Assembly (NCBI GenBank): GCA_963618495.1
Contig: CAVESF010000004.1
Coordinates: 1-64,000 of the forward strand
From: Apopatosoma sp963618495
GTDB lineage: Bacteria; Bacillota; Clostridia; Oscillospirales; CAG-272
DNA length: 64,000 nt
Direction of reading: 5' to 3'
Shown: piece by piece, positions 42,855 through 51,316 of the stretch
Layout of the letters: each line of letters begins with the position of its first letter
Numbering within the stretch: the stretch's first letter is position 1
Translations under genes and position numbers: made by a program
Notes under the pieces: generated by a model
The model's database searches: none
What the model saw: only the letters and a program-made list of their open reading frames with translations
What the model was told of the DNA's origin: nothing

Positions 42855-44321
42855 ATGAAGCTGAAAGAACTGATCAAGACAGTTGCCGTCTGCATACTGA
42901 CGGTGTCGCTCACATGCCTTTGCGTCGTGTATATGCTGCTCTATCAGCAGTCGGACAGCGCTGCTTTCACGCGCGACGATTATCTCAAGATAGAGAGAGA
43001 AAATACGCAGTACAGCTACACGGAGCATTACAGGGCTTCCTTTGTCATTCCCGAAGAGATAGTGCTCGCCTGCGAGGGCGACGGCAAATATCTGCTCATG
43101 GCGGAGGAGGGTGCCGCAGCTGCGGCGGACGAAATCTCGGGAAAATATTTTTCGGAGCTTTTTTCCGTGAGCGCGAGCTCAAAAACGCTCTCACCGCAGG
43201 AGGGCAGAGCGCTTTTTGCCCGCCTTTGCAATACGGAAACATATATCTATATGAAATATCATACAGAGCTTCCGCGCTCGGTGATATACAAGCTTTCCGA
43301 TACTTCCCGCATGAGCGAGAAGATAAGCTCGGAGGGCATATATGAGCTTTTCATCTTTGCTGTGGCGCCCTATCTGCCGGTGACCTCGGCGGAGATGGGA
43401 CTTGACGCCTACGGCGCATATCTCTGCGCCGTCACGCGCGACCTTTCGGGGGTATACAGGGTCTATTACTGCGTAAATAAGCCCGATATCGGAGACGAAC
43501 TCGTCTTTAACAAAAAAATATTTTCGGCATATAGTGACTATGAAAAAATAACCGATTTCGACTTCCTTTCCACGACCGACCTTTATCATGGCATGGGCGT
43601 TTCAGGGGAGCGGAATATCGGCACGGTGCTTGTTTTCAGGAACAGTCTCCCGCTCTCGCGCATGAAGCGCTATTCCGGCTATGACAATCTGCTCGCCGAG
43701 GAAAATACGGAGCGCCTGCTCCGCGCTTTCTCCATGAATGCGGGCAAGATATCTTTCCATACGGACGAAAACGGCACATATACCTATTATGAAGAAGGAA
43801 AAACCCTCTCTCTCTCGGCGGACGGAGAATGCCTTTTCGCCGTCACCTCGCGGGAATATGCGCCGAGCCTTGCCTTTTCGGGCGCGGATGCCGAGCCGCT
43901 CGATTATATCGGGGCAACGGCAAGCTTCCTCTCGTCGCTTCCGCTTTTCTCCGATAATATACTTATGCCGGATGTTTCGATCACTCTCTCCGAGGTCACC
44001 CTCGGAAAGGGCTATGCGCGCATTTCCTACGGCTTTCTCTATAATAATGTCCCCGTCATCATAAACGGGCGCAATATCGCCGCTTCCTTTGAGATATATG
44101 ACGGCGCCGTGACGGAATGCCGACTGGAATTTATCACGCTTTCGGGCTGGGGAGAGGCGATTGCCCTCTCGGAAAACAGGCTCGATATCATGACACTGCT
44201 CATCTCCTCCGCGGGAGATTTCGATATTTCGGCGGCATATGCGTTCGACGATGAAAATTTCGCCGCGGGCATATGGTTTTCGCGTTTTGCCGCCGAAAAG
44301 AGAGAGGAGGCGGGAGAATGA
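42855..44321 (+). CDS. yycH: YycH-like regulator of WalK
   Basis: A 488-residue protein with one N-terminal membrane helix (about 7-29, IKTVAVCILTVSLTCLCVVY) and a large extracellular part. YycH proteins have this shape and adjust WalK activity through their membrane helix together with YycI. Sequence similarity in YycH is weak even between genera, so the call rests mainly on size, topology and place third in the walRK operon. Its stop overlaps the start of the next gene (ATGA). Confidence 0.78.
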   Translation: MKLKELIKTVAVCILTVSLTCLCVVYMLLYQQSDSAAFTRDDYLKIERENTQYSYTEHYRASFVIPEEIVLACEGDGKYLLMAEEGAAAAADEISGKYFSELFSVSASSKTLSPQEGRALFARLCNTETYIYMKYHTELPRSVIYKLSDTSRMSEKISSEGIYELFIFAVAPYLPVTSAEMGLDAYGAYLCAVTRDLSGVYRVYYCVNKPDIGDELVFNKKIFSAYSDYEKITDFDFLSTTDLYHGMGVSGERNIGTVLVFRNSLPLSRMKRYSGYDNLLAEENTERLLRAFSMNAGKISFHTDENGTYTYYEEGKTLSLSADGECLFAVTSREYAPSLAFSGADAEPLDYIGATASFLSSLPLFSDNILMPDVSITLSEVTLGKGYARISYGFLYNNVPVIINGRNIAASFEIYDGAVTECRLEFITLSGWGEAIALSENRLDIMTLLISSAGDFDISAAYAFDDENFAAGIWFSRFAAEKREEAGE

Positions 44322-45202
44322 AATGGAAAAATCTCAAGAGCTTTGCCATAGCCGTGCTTCTCGTGCTTAATGTGATTTTCGGCATACTTGTGTATATACG
44401 CTATACGGATGAAAACTACTATGACAAAGAGCTTATCGAAAATATGACAACCCTGCTCTCCGAGAGCGATATCGTGCTCGCGGGGAATGCGCTCTCGGAT
44501 AAAATAGTCAAGCTGAATACTCTCGTGGGTACGGTTTCCGCCGCAAAAACGGCGGATGCTCTCGCTCTGATGAGCGGAGCTTCGCCCGAGAGCGGGGGAG
44601 AGTCACTCGTCTGCCGCTCGGGAAACGCCGTATATTCTCATGACGGGAAAAATACCTTCTCTTACAGGAGAAGCGATATTTCCGAGCCGGATGCCACAGG
44701 CGCCGTTTCCGTTGCGAATGCCGGTGAAGAAGGAAAACGCGCGGCGGACGCCGTATGGAATTTTCTCTCGCTTGACAAAATCTTCACGGGAGACGGGAAA
44801 TACAAAAGCAAACTCATCTGCCGTGACATACGCTACAGCCTCTCGGGCGGCTTCTTTGCGGCGGAACTTGCGCTCTGTATAGGAGGGCTTGAGACAGACA
44901 ATATCCTCACCGCTTATCTGCGCGACGGTGTTCCGCTCATGATAGAGGGAAGCCTGCCGCTCTCGGCGCCGGAGAGCGCCATGGCGGTTCAGGAGATAGG
45001 TGTGCTCACGGTGCTCCTCGACGAAAAGGCGTATGTCGATACGCTCACCGTGAAAAAAACGCGCATATTATCGCAGATTTCTTATTCATATATCACATGG
45101 TTTGATATGAACGGCAAATTTTATTTTACGCCGATATGTGAACTTTGCTATGAGAGCGGAGAGATTTCCCGCTATGATATGATAACGGGAGAACGCCTCT
45201 GA
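44318..45202 (+). CDS. yycI: YycI-like regulator of WalK
   Basis: A 294-residue protein starting MKWKNLKSFAIAVLLVLN, close to the usual YycI beginning (M-x-W-x-x-x-K-x-x-x-I), with one membrane helix and an extracellular alpha/beta domain. I place the start at ATG 44318 after GAGGAGG; the frame extends 15 codons upstream inside yycH without a ribosome site. It overlaps yycH by 4 nt. In Bacillus the next genes are yycJ and htrC; here murA follows. Confidence 0.82.
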   Translation: MKWKNLKSFAIAVLLVLNVIFGILVYIRYTDENYYDKELIENMTTLLSESDIVLAGNALSDKIVKLNTLVGTVSAAKTADALALMSGASPESGGESLVCRSGNAVYSHDGKNTFSYRRSDISEPDATGAVSVANAGEEGKRAADAVWNFLSLDKIFTGDGKYKSKLICRDIRYSLSGGFFAAELALCIGGLETDNILTAYLRDGVPLMIEGSLPLSAPESAMAVQEIGVLTVLLDEKAYVDTLTVKKTRILSQISYSYITWFDMNGKFYFTPICELCYESGEISRYDMITGERL

Positions 45203-45243
45203 TACCGCATGAGGCGAAAATTTCTTGGAAAGGTTATTTTGCA

Positions 45244-46524
45244 ATGGAGAAAATCGTTATAGACGGCGGAAACGCACTGCACGGAAGAATAGAGGTCAGC
45301 GGCATGAAAAATGCCGCCGTGCCGATAATATTTGCCTGCGTTGCCGTGGGTGATGTCTGCATCATCGAAAATCTTCCTCATATAAGCGATGTGGAAACAT
45401 CACTTGAAATACTTTCGTCGATAGGCGTGCGTGTGCGCTATCTTGCCGAAAACAGCGTGGAGATAGATGCGCGCGACGCTTCGCCCGCTTCCGCTCCCTG
45501 CGACCTCGTGAAGAAAATGCGCGGCTCGTATTATCTCATCGGAGCTATGCTCGGGCGCTTCGGAAGCGTTATGGTTGGTCTTCCGGGGGGATGTGATCTC
45601 GGCGCGCGCCCGATAGACCAGCATATCAAGGCTTTTGAGGCGCTGGGTGCGGAGGTTACCGTAGACGGCGGCTTTATCGATGCGCAGACCAAAAACGGCA
45701 TAACGGGCGCGGGCATTTATTTTGACTGCGTGACCGTCGGCGGCACGATAAATACTCTCCTTGCCGCCGTGCGCGCCAAAGGAACCACCGTCATTGAAAA
45801 TGCGGCAAGAGAGCCGCATATCGTCGATGTGGCAAACTTTCTCAACTACTGCGGCGCGAATATCACCGGAGCGGGCACGGATACGATAAAGATAAAAGGC
45901 ACGGATGACCTGCGCGGTTGCACATATGCCATCATCCCCGATATGATAGAGGCAGGCACATTTATGATAGCGGCGGCGGCGACGCGCGGCAGGCTGTATA
46001 TCAATAATGTTATCCCCAAGCATCTCGATGCCATCTCGGCAAAACTTGTGGAAATGGGCGTTTCCGTCGAGGAATTTGACGATGCAGTGCTTGTTTCGCA
46101 CAAGGGAGAGCTTTCTCCCGTGACGATAAAAACCATCCCGTATCCAGGTTTCCCGACGGATATGAACCCGCAGGCGGCGGTTCTTCTCTGCCTTGCAAAC
46201 GGCACGAGCCGATTGCATGAGACGATATATGAAAACCGATTCCGTTATGTCGAGGAGCTGAAGCGCATGGGCGCGAATATCAAGGTGGAAAAGAGCATCG
46301 CCACGATAACGGGCATCGACCATCTTGAGGCTTCCACCGTGCGTGCCGTGGACCTTCGCGCAGGCGTTGCCATGGTTATAGCGGGACTTGCCGCACGCGG
46401 CAGGACGGAAATAGACGATATCTATCATATAGAGCGCGGATATGACAATATAACAAGCAAATTCAAGGCTGTCGGCGCAAATATACATAAGGTCGTGATG
46501 CCCGACCCGTTCGTTACCATCTGA
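45244..46524 (+). CDS. murA: UDP-N-acetylglucosamine 1-carboxyvinyltransferase
   Basis: A 426-residue enzyme for the first committed step of peptidoglycan synthesis, adding enolpyruvate to UDP-GlcNAc in the cytoplasm. The start IDGGNALHGRIEVSGMKNAA and the active-site loop GGCDLGARPIDQH are typical. The reactive Cys (residue 117) is present, so the enzyme should be fosfomycin-sensitive. It lies 41 nt after yycI with AAAGG before its start and no terminator between, linking a wall-synthesis enzyme to the wall-sensing operon. Confidence 0.97.
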   Translation: MEKIVIDGGNALHGRIEVSGMKNAAVPIIFACVAVGDVCIIENLPHISDVETSLEILSSIGVRVRYLAENSVEIDARDASPASAPCDLVKKMRGSYYLIGAMLGRFGSVMVGLPGGCDLGARPIDQHIKAFEALGAEVTVDGGFIDAQTKNGITGAGIYFDCVTVGGTINTLLAAVRAKGTTVIENAAREPHIVDVANFLNYCGANITGAGTDTIKIKGTDDLRGCTYAIIPDMIEAGTFMIAAAATRGRLYINNVIPKHLDAISAKLVEMGVSVEEFDDAVLVSHKGELSPVTIKTIPYPGFPTDMNPQAAVLLCLANGTSRLHETIYENRFRYVEELKRMGANIKVEKSIATITGIDHLEASTVRAVDLRAGVAMVIAGLAARGRTEIDDIYHIERGYDNITSKFKAVGANIHKVVMPDPFVTI

Positions 46525-46547
46525 AAAAAAGAAGAAGGACTGCAAAA

Positions 46548-47231
46548 ATGAGGGAAATAAGCGTATTTGATATTATCGGACCTGTAATGATAGGTCCCTC
46601 CAGCTCGCATACGGCAGGTGCGCTTCGCATAGCGCAGACGGCACGCAAAATAGCGGGCGGCAATGTAAAGGCGGTTACTTTCCGTCTCTACGGCTCTTTT
46701 GCCAAAACTTATTCGGGACACGGCACCGACCGCGCACTCGTGGCGGGTATGCTCGGCTTCGATACGGGCGACTACCGCATAAGGGATTCATTTAAACTGG
46801 CAAGTGAAGCGGGGCTTGATTTCCGTTTCGATATCTGCGAAGAAAATATGCCCGAACTGCATCCAAATACCGTTGACATCACGATGACGGGCGAAAACGG
46901 CGAGGTGACAAGCGTGCGCGGCTGTTCCGTCGGCGGCGGCAATATCAAAATAGTGATGATAAATTCCGTCGCGATAGAGTTTACGGGAGAATACAATGCG
47001 CTTTTTATTTCGCAATACGATAAGCCGGGCGTACTTGCCGATATCTGCCTTGTGCTTGAGGAAAAGGAGATAAATGTCGCATATATGCGCGTTTATCGCG
47101 AGGAAAAGGGTACGAATGCTTATTCTGTCATAGAAATAGACGGCTCGGCGGATGAGAGCGTTATCGAAAAGCTGCGGCGGCTCAATAATATCCGCTCGGT
47201 AAAATACCTTACGGCGGAGGCGGAAAAATGA
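46548..47231 (+). CDS. sdaAB: L-serine dehydratase, beta subunit
   Basis: A 227-residue subunit of the oxygen-sensitive iron-sulfur serine dehydratase, which turns serine into pyruvate and ammonia. It has the family start (VFDIIGPVMIGPSSSHTAGALR), GHGTDRALVAGMLGFD, and a C-terminal ACT domain (about 150-225, YDKPGVLADICLVLEEKEIN) that may sense serine. It overlaps sdaAA by 4 nt and follows murA after 23 nt. Confidence 0.96.
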   Translation: MREISVFDIIGPVMIGPSSSHTAGALRIAQTARKIAGGNVKAVTFRLYGSFAKTYSGHGTDRALVAGMLGFDTGDYRIRDSFKLASEAGLDFRFDICEENMPELHPNTVDITMTGENGEVTSVRGCSVGGGNIKIVMINSVAIEFTGEYNALFISQYDKPGVLADICLVLEEKEINVAYMRVYREEKGTNAYSVIEIDGSADESVIEKLRRLNNIRSVKYLTAEAEK

Positions 47232-48115
47232 ATTTTATCAATGCAAAAACGCTGATTGCAATATGTGAGAGCGAAAATATAAAGATTTCCGAGGCGATGC
47301 TCCGGCGCGAGGCGGAAATTTCGGGCGATAGCCGCGAAAATATCATCGTGCGGATGAAACATTCGCTTGATGTGATGCGCGAAAGCGTTGCCGAGGCGGG
47401 AAATAACAAGAGAAAAATGCTCGGCGGTTTCATCGGTGGAGAAAGCGCCGCCATGCTCCGCCGCATAAAGGAAAAAGGCTCTGTGGCAGGGCTTTCTTCG
47501 CTTGCTTCGGCTTATGCCATGGGCGTGCTCGAGGTCAATGCTTCGATGGGCAGGATAGTCGCAGCGCCGACGGCGGGTGCTTCGGGCGTACTTCCGGGGA
47601 TACTTGTCGCTTCGGCGGAAATATACGGTTTTTCCGATGAAGAACTTACGGCGGCACTCTTCAATGCGGGCGCGATAGGATATATCACGGCGAGAAATGC
47701 GAGCATTTCGGGCGCAGAGGGCGGCTGTCAGGCAGAGGTGGGAACAGCTTCGGCTATGGCGGCATCGACACTCTGCGAGCTTTTCGGCGGCACGCCGAGG
47801 GAATGTCTCTCCGCCGCGGGCGATGCGATAGCAAATATTCTCGGGCTTGTCTGCGACCCTATCTGCGGGCTTGTGGAAGCACCTTGCCAGAAAAGAAACG
47901 CCATGGGCGTTTCAAACGCGGTGATATGCGCCGAGATTGCGCTTGCCACAGGCGGCAAAACGCTCGTGCCTTTTGATGAGGTGACAGAGGCGATGCTCAG
48001 CGTAGGGAAGAGTATACCGTATCAGCTCCGTGAAACTGCGCTCGGCGGCATGGCGGCGGCGAAAAGCGTGAGGGATCGCAAGCCCAAATGCGCGGGGTGT
48101 GAAAGGGAATGCTGA
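47228..48115 (+). CDS. sdaAA: L-serine dehydratase, alpha subunit
   Basis: A 295-residue catalytic subunit. The iron-sulfur ligands are visible in VCDPICGLVEAPCQKRN, with a further Cys group near the end (PKCAGCEREC). AAPTAGASGVLPGIL and ISGAEGGCQAEVGTASAMAA are typical of the family. It begins on the ATGA shared with the beta subunit. No clear terminator follows; a repeat fragment does. Confidence 0.96.
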   Translation: MNFINAKTLIAICESENIKISEAMLRREAEISGDSRENIIVRMKHSLDVMRESVAEAGNNKRKMLGGFIGGESAAMLRRIKEKGSVAGLSSLASAYAMGVLEVNASMGRIVAAPTAGASGVLPGILVASAEIYGFSDEELTAALFNAGAIGYITARNASISGAEGGCQAEVGTASAMAASTLCELFGGTPRECLSAAGDAIANILGLVCDPICGLVEAPCQKRNAMGVSNAVICAEIALATGGKTLVPFDEVTEAMLSVGKSIPYQLRETALGGMAAAKSVRDRKPKCAGCEREC

Positions 48116-48159
48116 AAAAGTGAAAATGATTATATTTTTATTTTGTCTATCGGCTATAT

Positions 48160-48250
48160 TGAGGTTTTTATTTTGTAGGAGCCCTCGACCTCTCAAGCCT
48201 CCTCAAAGGCTTGCACGAAACTTTAATTAGCGGCGAAAACTTTAATTGAA
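48160..48250 (-). repeat. mosaic repeat fragment J
   Basis: In reverse orientation: two CGAAAACTTTAATT headers, CAAGCCTCCTCAAAGGCTTG (a perfect stem here) and TTTTTATTTTG/TTTTGTAGG pieces also seen at the end of copies B and K. The central modules are missing. Confidence 0.72.
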
Positions 48251-48257
48251 AGCAAAA

Positions 48258-48294
48258 ACAAAAGCGTTGCTTTTTTGAAAAGGCAACGCTTTCA
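48258..48294 (-). terminator. terminator of the AraC gene
   Basis: Stem AAAGCGTTGC/GCAACGCTTT (48261-48292); on the minus strand it begins 6 nt after the stop codon and is followed by TGTTTTTGC. Confidence 0.82.
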
Positions 48295-48297
48295 CTA

Positions 48298-49167
48298 TTA
48301 TTGTTTCTGTTCTTCTGCGTATTTTTTCGGGCTCAGTCCCGTTTCTTTTTTGAAAATATAACTGAAATGCGAAAGGTTATTGAAGCCTGTCAGACGGCAG
48401 GTATCATCGACGGAAAATCCGTTGCAGAGATATTCTTTTGCCTTCATTATTCGGCATTGCCGCACATATTTCATCGGCGTACAGCCGACAATATCCGAAA
48501 AAAGTTTGCAGAAATGATTTTTCGAGACGAACATTTTTGCGCTGATGCTCTCAAGCGTCAAATCCTCGCCGAGATTTTCATGGATATACCGCATAGCCGT
48601 ATATGCGCGTCGATAATCCGCATGACGGCGCGGTATATCTATCGGATAATGCGCAAAAAACATTTTATTCAGATATATCAAAAGCTCGCATACAGCGCAT
48701 CTTCTGAGCAGATCAGAACCGTAATCCGTCAGGCAGTCGCTATATTCTATTGTCTTATCCATATATTCGCGCACGCGCTTTGCCTCGGAAACGGAAAGCG
48801 GCAGATACGCCGTCTCCGGCGTAGTGCGCGAAAAGAAGCAACGAAGCAGATCCGTTTGTTCCGTGCATAGCTTTTCGATACATTCCGGAGCAAAATACAT
48901 TACATATCTTTCATACGGAAGGTCGGCAGGGCAACGCACGCGATGCAAATCCATATCATTGAAAATGAGCAGACTTCCCGCTTTCGGCTCGATAGTCAGA
49001 TTATCTATCTGACATTCCGCACCGGGCGTGAGGATGAAGGTTATCTCAAAAACCTTGTGAATATGGAAATTTCCGGTTTTGCCGTTTTCGCTTCTTGCGT
49101 GCCAGATTCTGAAATCATCTTCAAAATCTTCACTGTACTGTCTTAAAATTTCGTCCTTTTCCGCCAA
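48298..49167 (-). CDS. AraC-family regulator with cupin domain
   Basis: A 289-residue transcription factor. The N-terminal cupin-like sensor (about 25-110, with HIHKVFEITFILTPG and LLIFNDMDLHRV) is joined to the C-terminal double helix-turn-helix of the AraC type (about 185-287; DLTLESISAKMFVSKNHFC and GFNNLSHFSYIFKKETGLSP). The start is TTG, eight bases after GGGAGGAGG. It is third in a minus-strand unit after the alpha-galactosidase and the zinc-ribbon gene, so it may respond to an alpha-galactoside and control that operon. Confidence 0.9.
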   Translation of the reverse strand: MAEKDEILRQYSEDFEDDFRIWHARSENGKTGNFHIHKVFEITFILTPGAECQIDNLTIEPKAGSLLIFNDMDLHRVRCPADLPYERYVMYFAPECIEKLCTEQTDLLRCFFSRTTPETAYLPLSVSEAKRVREYMDKTIEYSDCLTDYGSDLLRRCAVCELLIYLNKMFFAHYPIDIPRRHADYRRAYTAMRYIHENLGEDLTLESISAKMFVSKNHFCKLFSDIVGCTPMKYVRQCRIMKAKEYLCNGFSVDDTCRLTGFNNLSHFSYIFKKETGLSPKKYAEEQKQ

Positions 49168-49193
49168 GGCACATTCCTCCTCCCTGCATATTT

Positions 49194-49385
49194 TTAACCG
49201 AAAAGCGTACAGCCTATGCTTTTGAAATGGGCTATTTTTTTATCTATTTCGGCTTCGTCTATTTTAAATTCCGCGGCGAGGCACTTTTTGCAGAGAAATT
49301 CCTCCGCGTCGCGATAAACAAGTCTGCGGTATATTGCCATCTCATCGCATGAGAGATGCGCGCCGCACTTTTTGCATTCCGCCAT
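49194..49385 (-). CDS. 63-residue zinc-ribbon protein
   Basis: A small protein with two CxxC pairs, CKKCGAHL near the start and FLCKKCLA about 25 residues later, a typical zinc-ribbon spacing, then a charged helix with ALA/EIDKKIAHFK. The start ATG shares one base with the stop codon of the alpha-galactosidase gene (TAATG). The longer frame upstream would run into that gene. Function is not known; the tight coupling suggests it is made with the galactosidase. Confidence 0.78.
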   Translation of the reverse strand: MAECKKCGAHLSCDEMAIYRRLVYRDAEEFLCKKCLAAEFKIDEAEIDKKIAHFKSIGCTLFG

Positions 49386-50518
49386 TATTTTACTTTGACA
49401 AGTTTTGCGGTGAATACGCGGCAATCCTGCGCGGGAACACGAGCCTCGAAATATTCCTTGGCTATGCCGAGTTTTTCTCCTGTGAAGCTGTCTGTCACAT
49501 CAAAGCCGTAGCCGCAAAGCGGGTCGAGACCTATCTCATAATAAGGAAGCATGATATCCTTATCGGATTCATAAGGATTGAAGAAACCTATTGCAAATTC
49601 ACCCGCCGTAAGATGACGGAAGCAGATTATGTTTTCGGGAGCGCCTCTGTTATCGCGGACAAACATCGGCGGGCGGGATTCTTCATCCTGATTTATGCGG
49701 ATAAGCTCCTTGTTGAGGAGCAGGCTTTTTATCTCGGGCGACATATTGCGTATATCGCAACCTATGATGAGCGGCGACATAAACATACACCAGAGTGCGA
49801 AATGATAGCGATACTGCCCGAGTGTGCAACCCTCGCCGGGACTGATATTGCCCTTGCCGGAGAGACCGCATACGAGCATATCTATATCATTGAAGCAGCC
49901 TGTGCCGGAATAGCCGAGATTTGGCATCTGGCTCTCGGAGAGCTTGCGTATGGATGGGAAATTATCAAAAATATCGCCTGTGGAGCGGTACATATGCGCG
50001 CCCACGCTTCTTGCCCATGTCCATACCTGTGAGTTACCCCAGTTGCACATGGAGAAGAGAATCTCTCTGCCGCTTGCCTTGAGCGCGAGCGACATTCTGT
50101 TATATGAAAGCTGGCTCTGCATCGAGGGATGATAGCAGTTATCGTATTTGAGCAGGTCAACGCCTACCTCGGCAAAATATTTCGCATCTTCAAATTCATG
50201 ACCGAAGCTGCCGGGATAACCTGCGCAGGTCATAACACCGCAGCAGGTATACATGCCGAATTTGAGTCCTTTTGAGTGAACATAATCGGCAACATATTTC
50301 ATCCCATGCGGGAATTTGACGCGGTCGGCTACGAGATTGCCGTTTTCATCGCGCTTCTTTTCCGACCAGCAGTCGTCTATTGTGAGATATTCGTAGCCGG
50401 CGTCAAGAAGCCCTGTATCAACCATGGCATCTGCCATCTGCATTATCATTTCTTCATTGATATCTTTTGTGAATGTATTCCATGAGTTCCAGCCCATAGG
50501 CGGTGTTTTTGCGAGCAT
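49385..50518 (-). CDS. alpha-galactosidase, GH27
   Basis: A 377-residue glycoside hydrolase of family 27 (melibiase). The start LAKTPPMGWNSWNTF, then YEYLTIDDCW, and the nucleophile Asp in LLKYDNCYHP (about residue 126) are typical; CNWG and the SxGDIxDNF region of the acid/base Asp follow. No signal peptide is seen. ATG 50518 has ACGGAGG nine bases upstream; a second in-frame ATG lies directly on that site and is unlikely. A perfect sigma-A promoter precedes the gene. Confidence 0.95.
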   Translation of the reverse strand: MLAKTPPMGWNSWNTFTKDINEEMIMQMADAMVDTGLLDAGYEYLTIDDCWSEKKRDENGNLVADRVKFPHGMKYVADYVHSKGLKFGMYTCCGVMTCAGYPGSFGHEFEDAKYFAEVGVDLLKYDNCYHPSMQSQLSYNRMSLALKASGREILFSMCNWGNSQVWTWARSVGAHMYRSTGDIFDNFPSIRKLSESQMPNLGYSGTGCFNDIDMLVCGLSGKGNISPGEGCTLGQYRYHFALWCMFMSPLIIGCDIRNMSPEIKSLLLNKELIRINQDEESRPPMFVRDNRGAPENIICFRHLTAGEFAIGFFNPYESDKDIMLPYYEIGLDPLCGYGFDVTDSFTGEKLGIAKEYFEARVPAQDCRVFTAKLVKVK

Positions 50519-50555
50519 CGATTTCATCCTCCGTAAAGGTAATATTGTTATCTCG

Positions 50556-50584
50556 ATTATACCTGTTTTTTCGCCGATTGTCAA
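50556..50584 (-). promoter_or_regulatory. promoter of the alpha-galactosidase operon
   Basis: On the minus strand TTGACA (50584-50579), 17 bp, TATAAT (50561-50556), a perfect consensus. Such a strong promoter for a sugar gene would usually need a repressor, but I see no catabolite-control site with confidence. Confidence 0.85.
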
Positions 50585-50609
50585 CATAAAGCGGCTAAAA
50601 AGGGCAAAA

Positions 50610-50857
50610 AAATACCCGCCGATCCGTGTACGCCAGAATTAAGTCCCTGCGTAAGCAAGGGCGGTACTCGTCCGAAAGCTTTGCGCTCCCAGCGTCCGTT
50701 ATAATCGTGTCAAAAGCAGGAAAATAACGGGAGGTCTGCATCCCGACATCCGGTATTGAGTTCCAAGTGTAAGGTGTAGGTTTAATTAAAGCATATCACG
50801 CGATAAGCAGGCATTATGACGCGTTTTCCCGAAGCGCGGGAAAGGCGTATTTTTTGT
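50610..50857 (+). ncRNA. candidate structured RNA, class unknown
   Basis: About 240 bp without an open frame, ending in a strong terminator. On the plus strand it can form GUAC/GUAC around CCCU-GC-GUAA-GC-AGGG (a GNRA loop, 50645-50662), CGCU-CCC-AGCG (50684-50694), CCGUUAU/AUAACGG (50696-50730), CGGGA/UCCCG (50728-50745) and GCAUAUC-ACGC-GAUAAGC (50790-50807). The sequence is unlike the mosaic repeat that starts 30 bp further on. No clear promoter is seen upstream. I could not assign it; 6S RNA and the raiA (ARRPOF) RNA are families of the right size to test. The orientation rests on the terminator and the GNRA loop. Confidence 0.45.
50816..50857 (+). terminator. terminator of the candidate RNA
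   Basis: Stem ACGCGTTTTCCCG/CGGGAAAGGCGT (inner 7 bp TTTCCCG/CGGGAAA perfect) followed by ATTTTTTG. There is no protein gene in front of it on this strand, which is why I infer a non-coding transcript. Confidence 0.75.
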
Positions 50858-50884
50858 TTGCATGGGATTTTTGCGAAAAATCGT

Positions 50885-51262
50885 AAAAGGGGTTTTTCTT
50901 CTCACGCTTTTGAGTGACCAAAAGCGCGGCAAAAGTCATTTAAGAGGATTTTCCATCCTCTTAAAAATCTTCTTCCGCGTGCACGAGTTAGCCGCACAAG
51001 CCATGCGTGGCAAGTGCATGCGGCAAAGGGCATACAATAAAGTCGGTAGTTTTGTATCCTCCGCAGTCTCATACTACCACGCGTGCGAACATAGCGCACG
51101 AGAAAACCGAGCAGATTCGTGCACGCATTGTCTGCACGCCCGCATATAAAAGATGGGCGGGCGTGGGTGGAGCATGTGCGCTGACGGGATGGAGAGATAT
51201 TTTTTATTTTGGGTGTTTGCTGTACTCCGACTTTATCTTGTAGGGGTCGGCGTCTTCGACGA
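50885..51262 (+). repeat. mosaic hairpin repeat, copy K
   Basis: Long copy lacking the first modules. It has CACGCTTTTG/CAAAAGCGCG, a perfect TTTAAGAGGAT-TTTCC-ATCCTCTTAAA stem, GCCGCA (50991-50996) with TGCGGC (51019-51024), CGTGCG/CGCACG, CGTGCA/TGCACG, and the end block with TTTATCTTGTAGGGGTCGG also found in copy B. Together with the candidate RNA it accounts for the 0.8-kb gap between the alpha-galactosidase and the DUF1292 gene. Confidence 0.87.
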
Positions 51263-51316
51263 CACGTCACAAAACTATGAAGTTACACTCCCTATTATAT
51301 GTCCTTGTGTGCGCGA

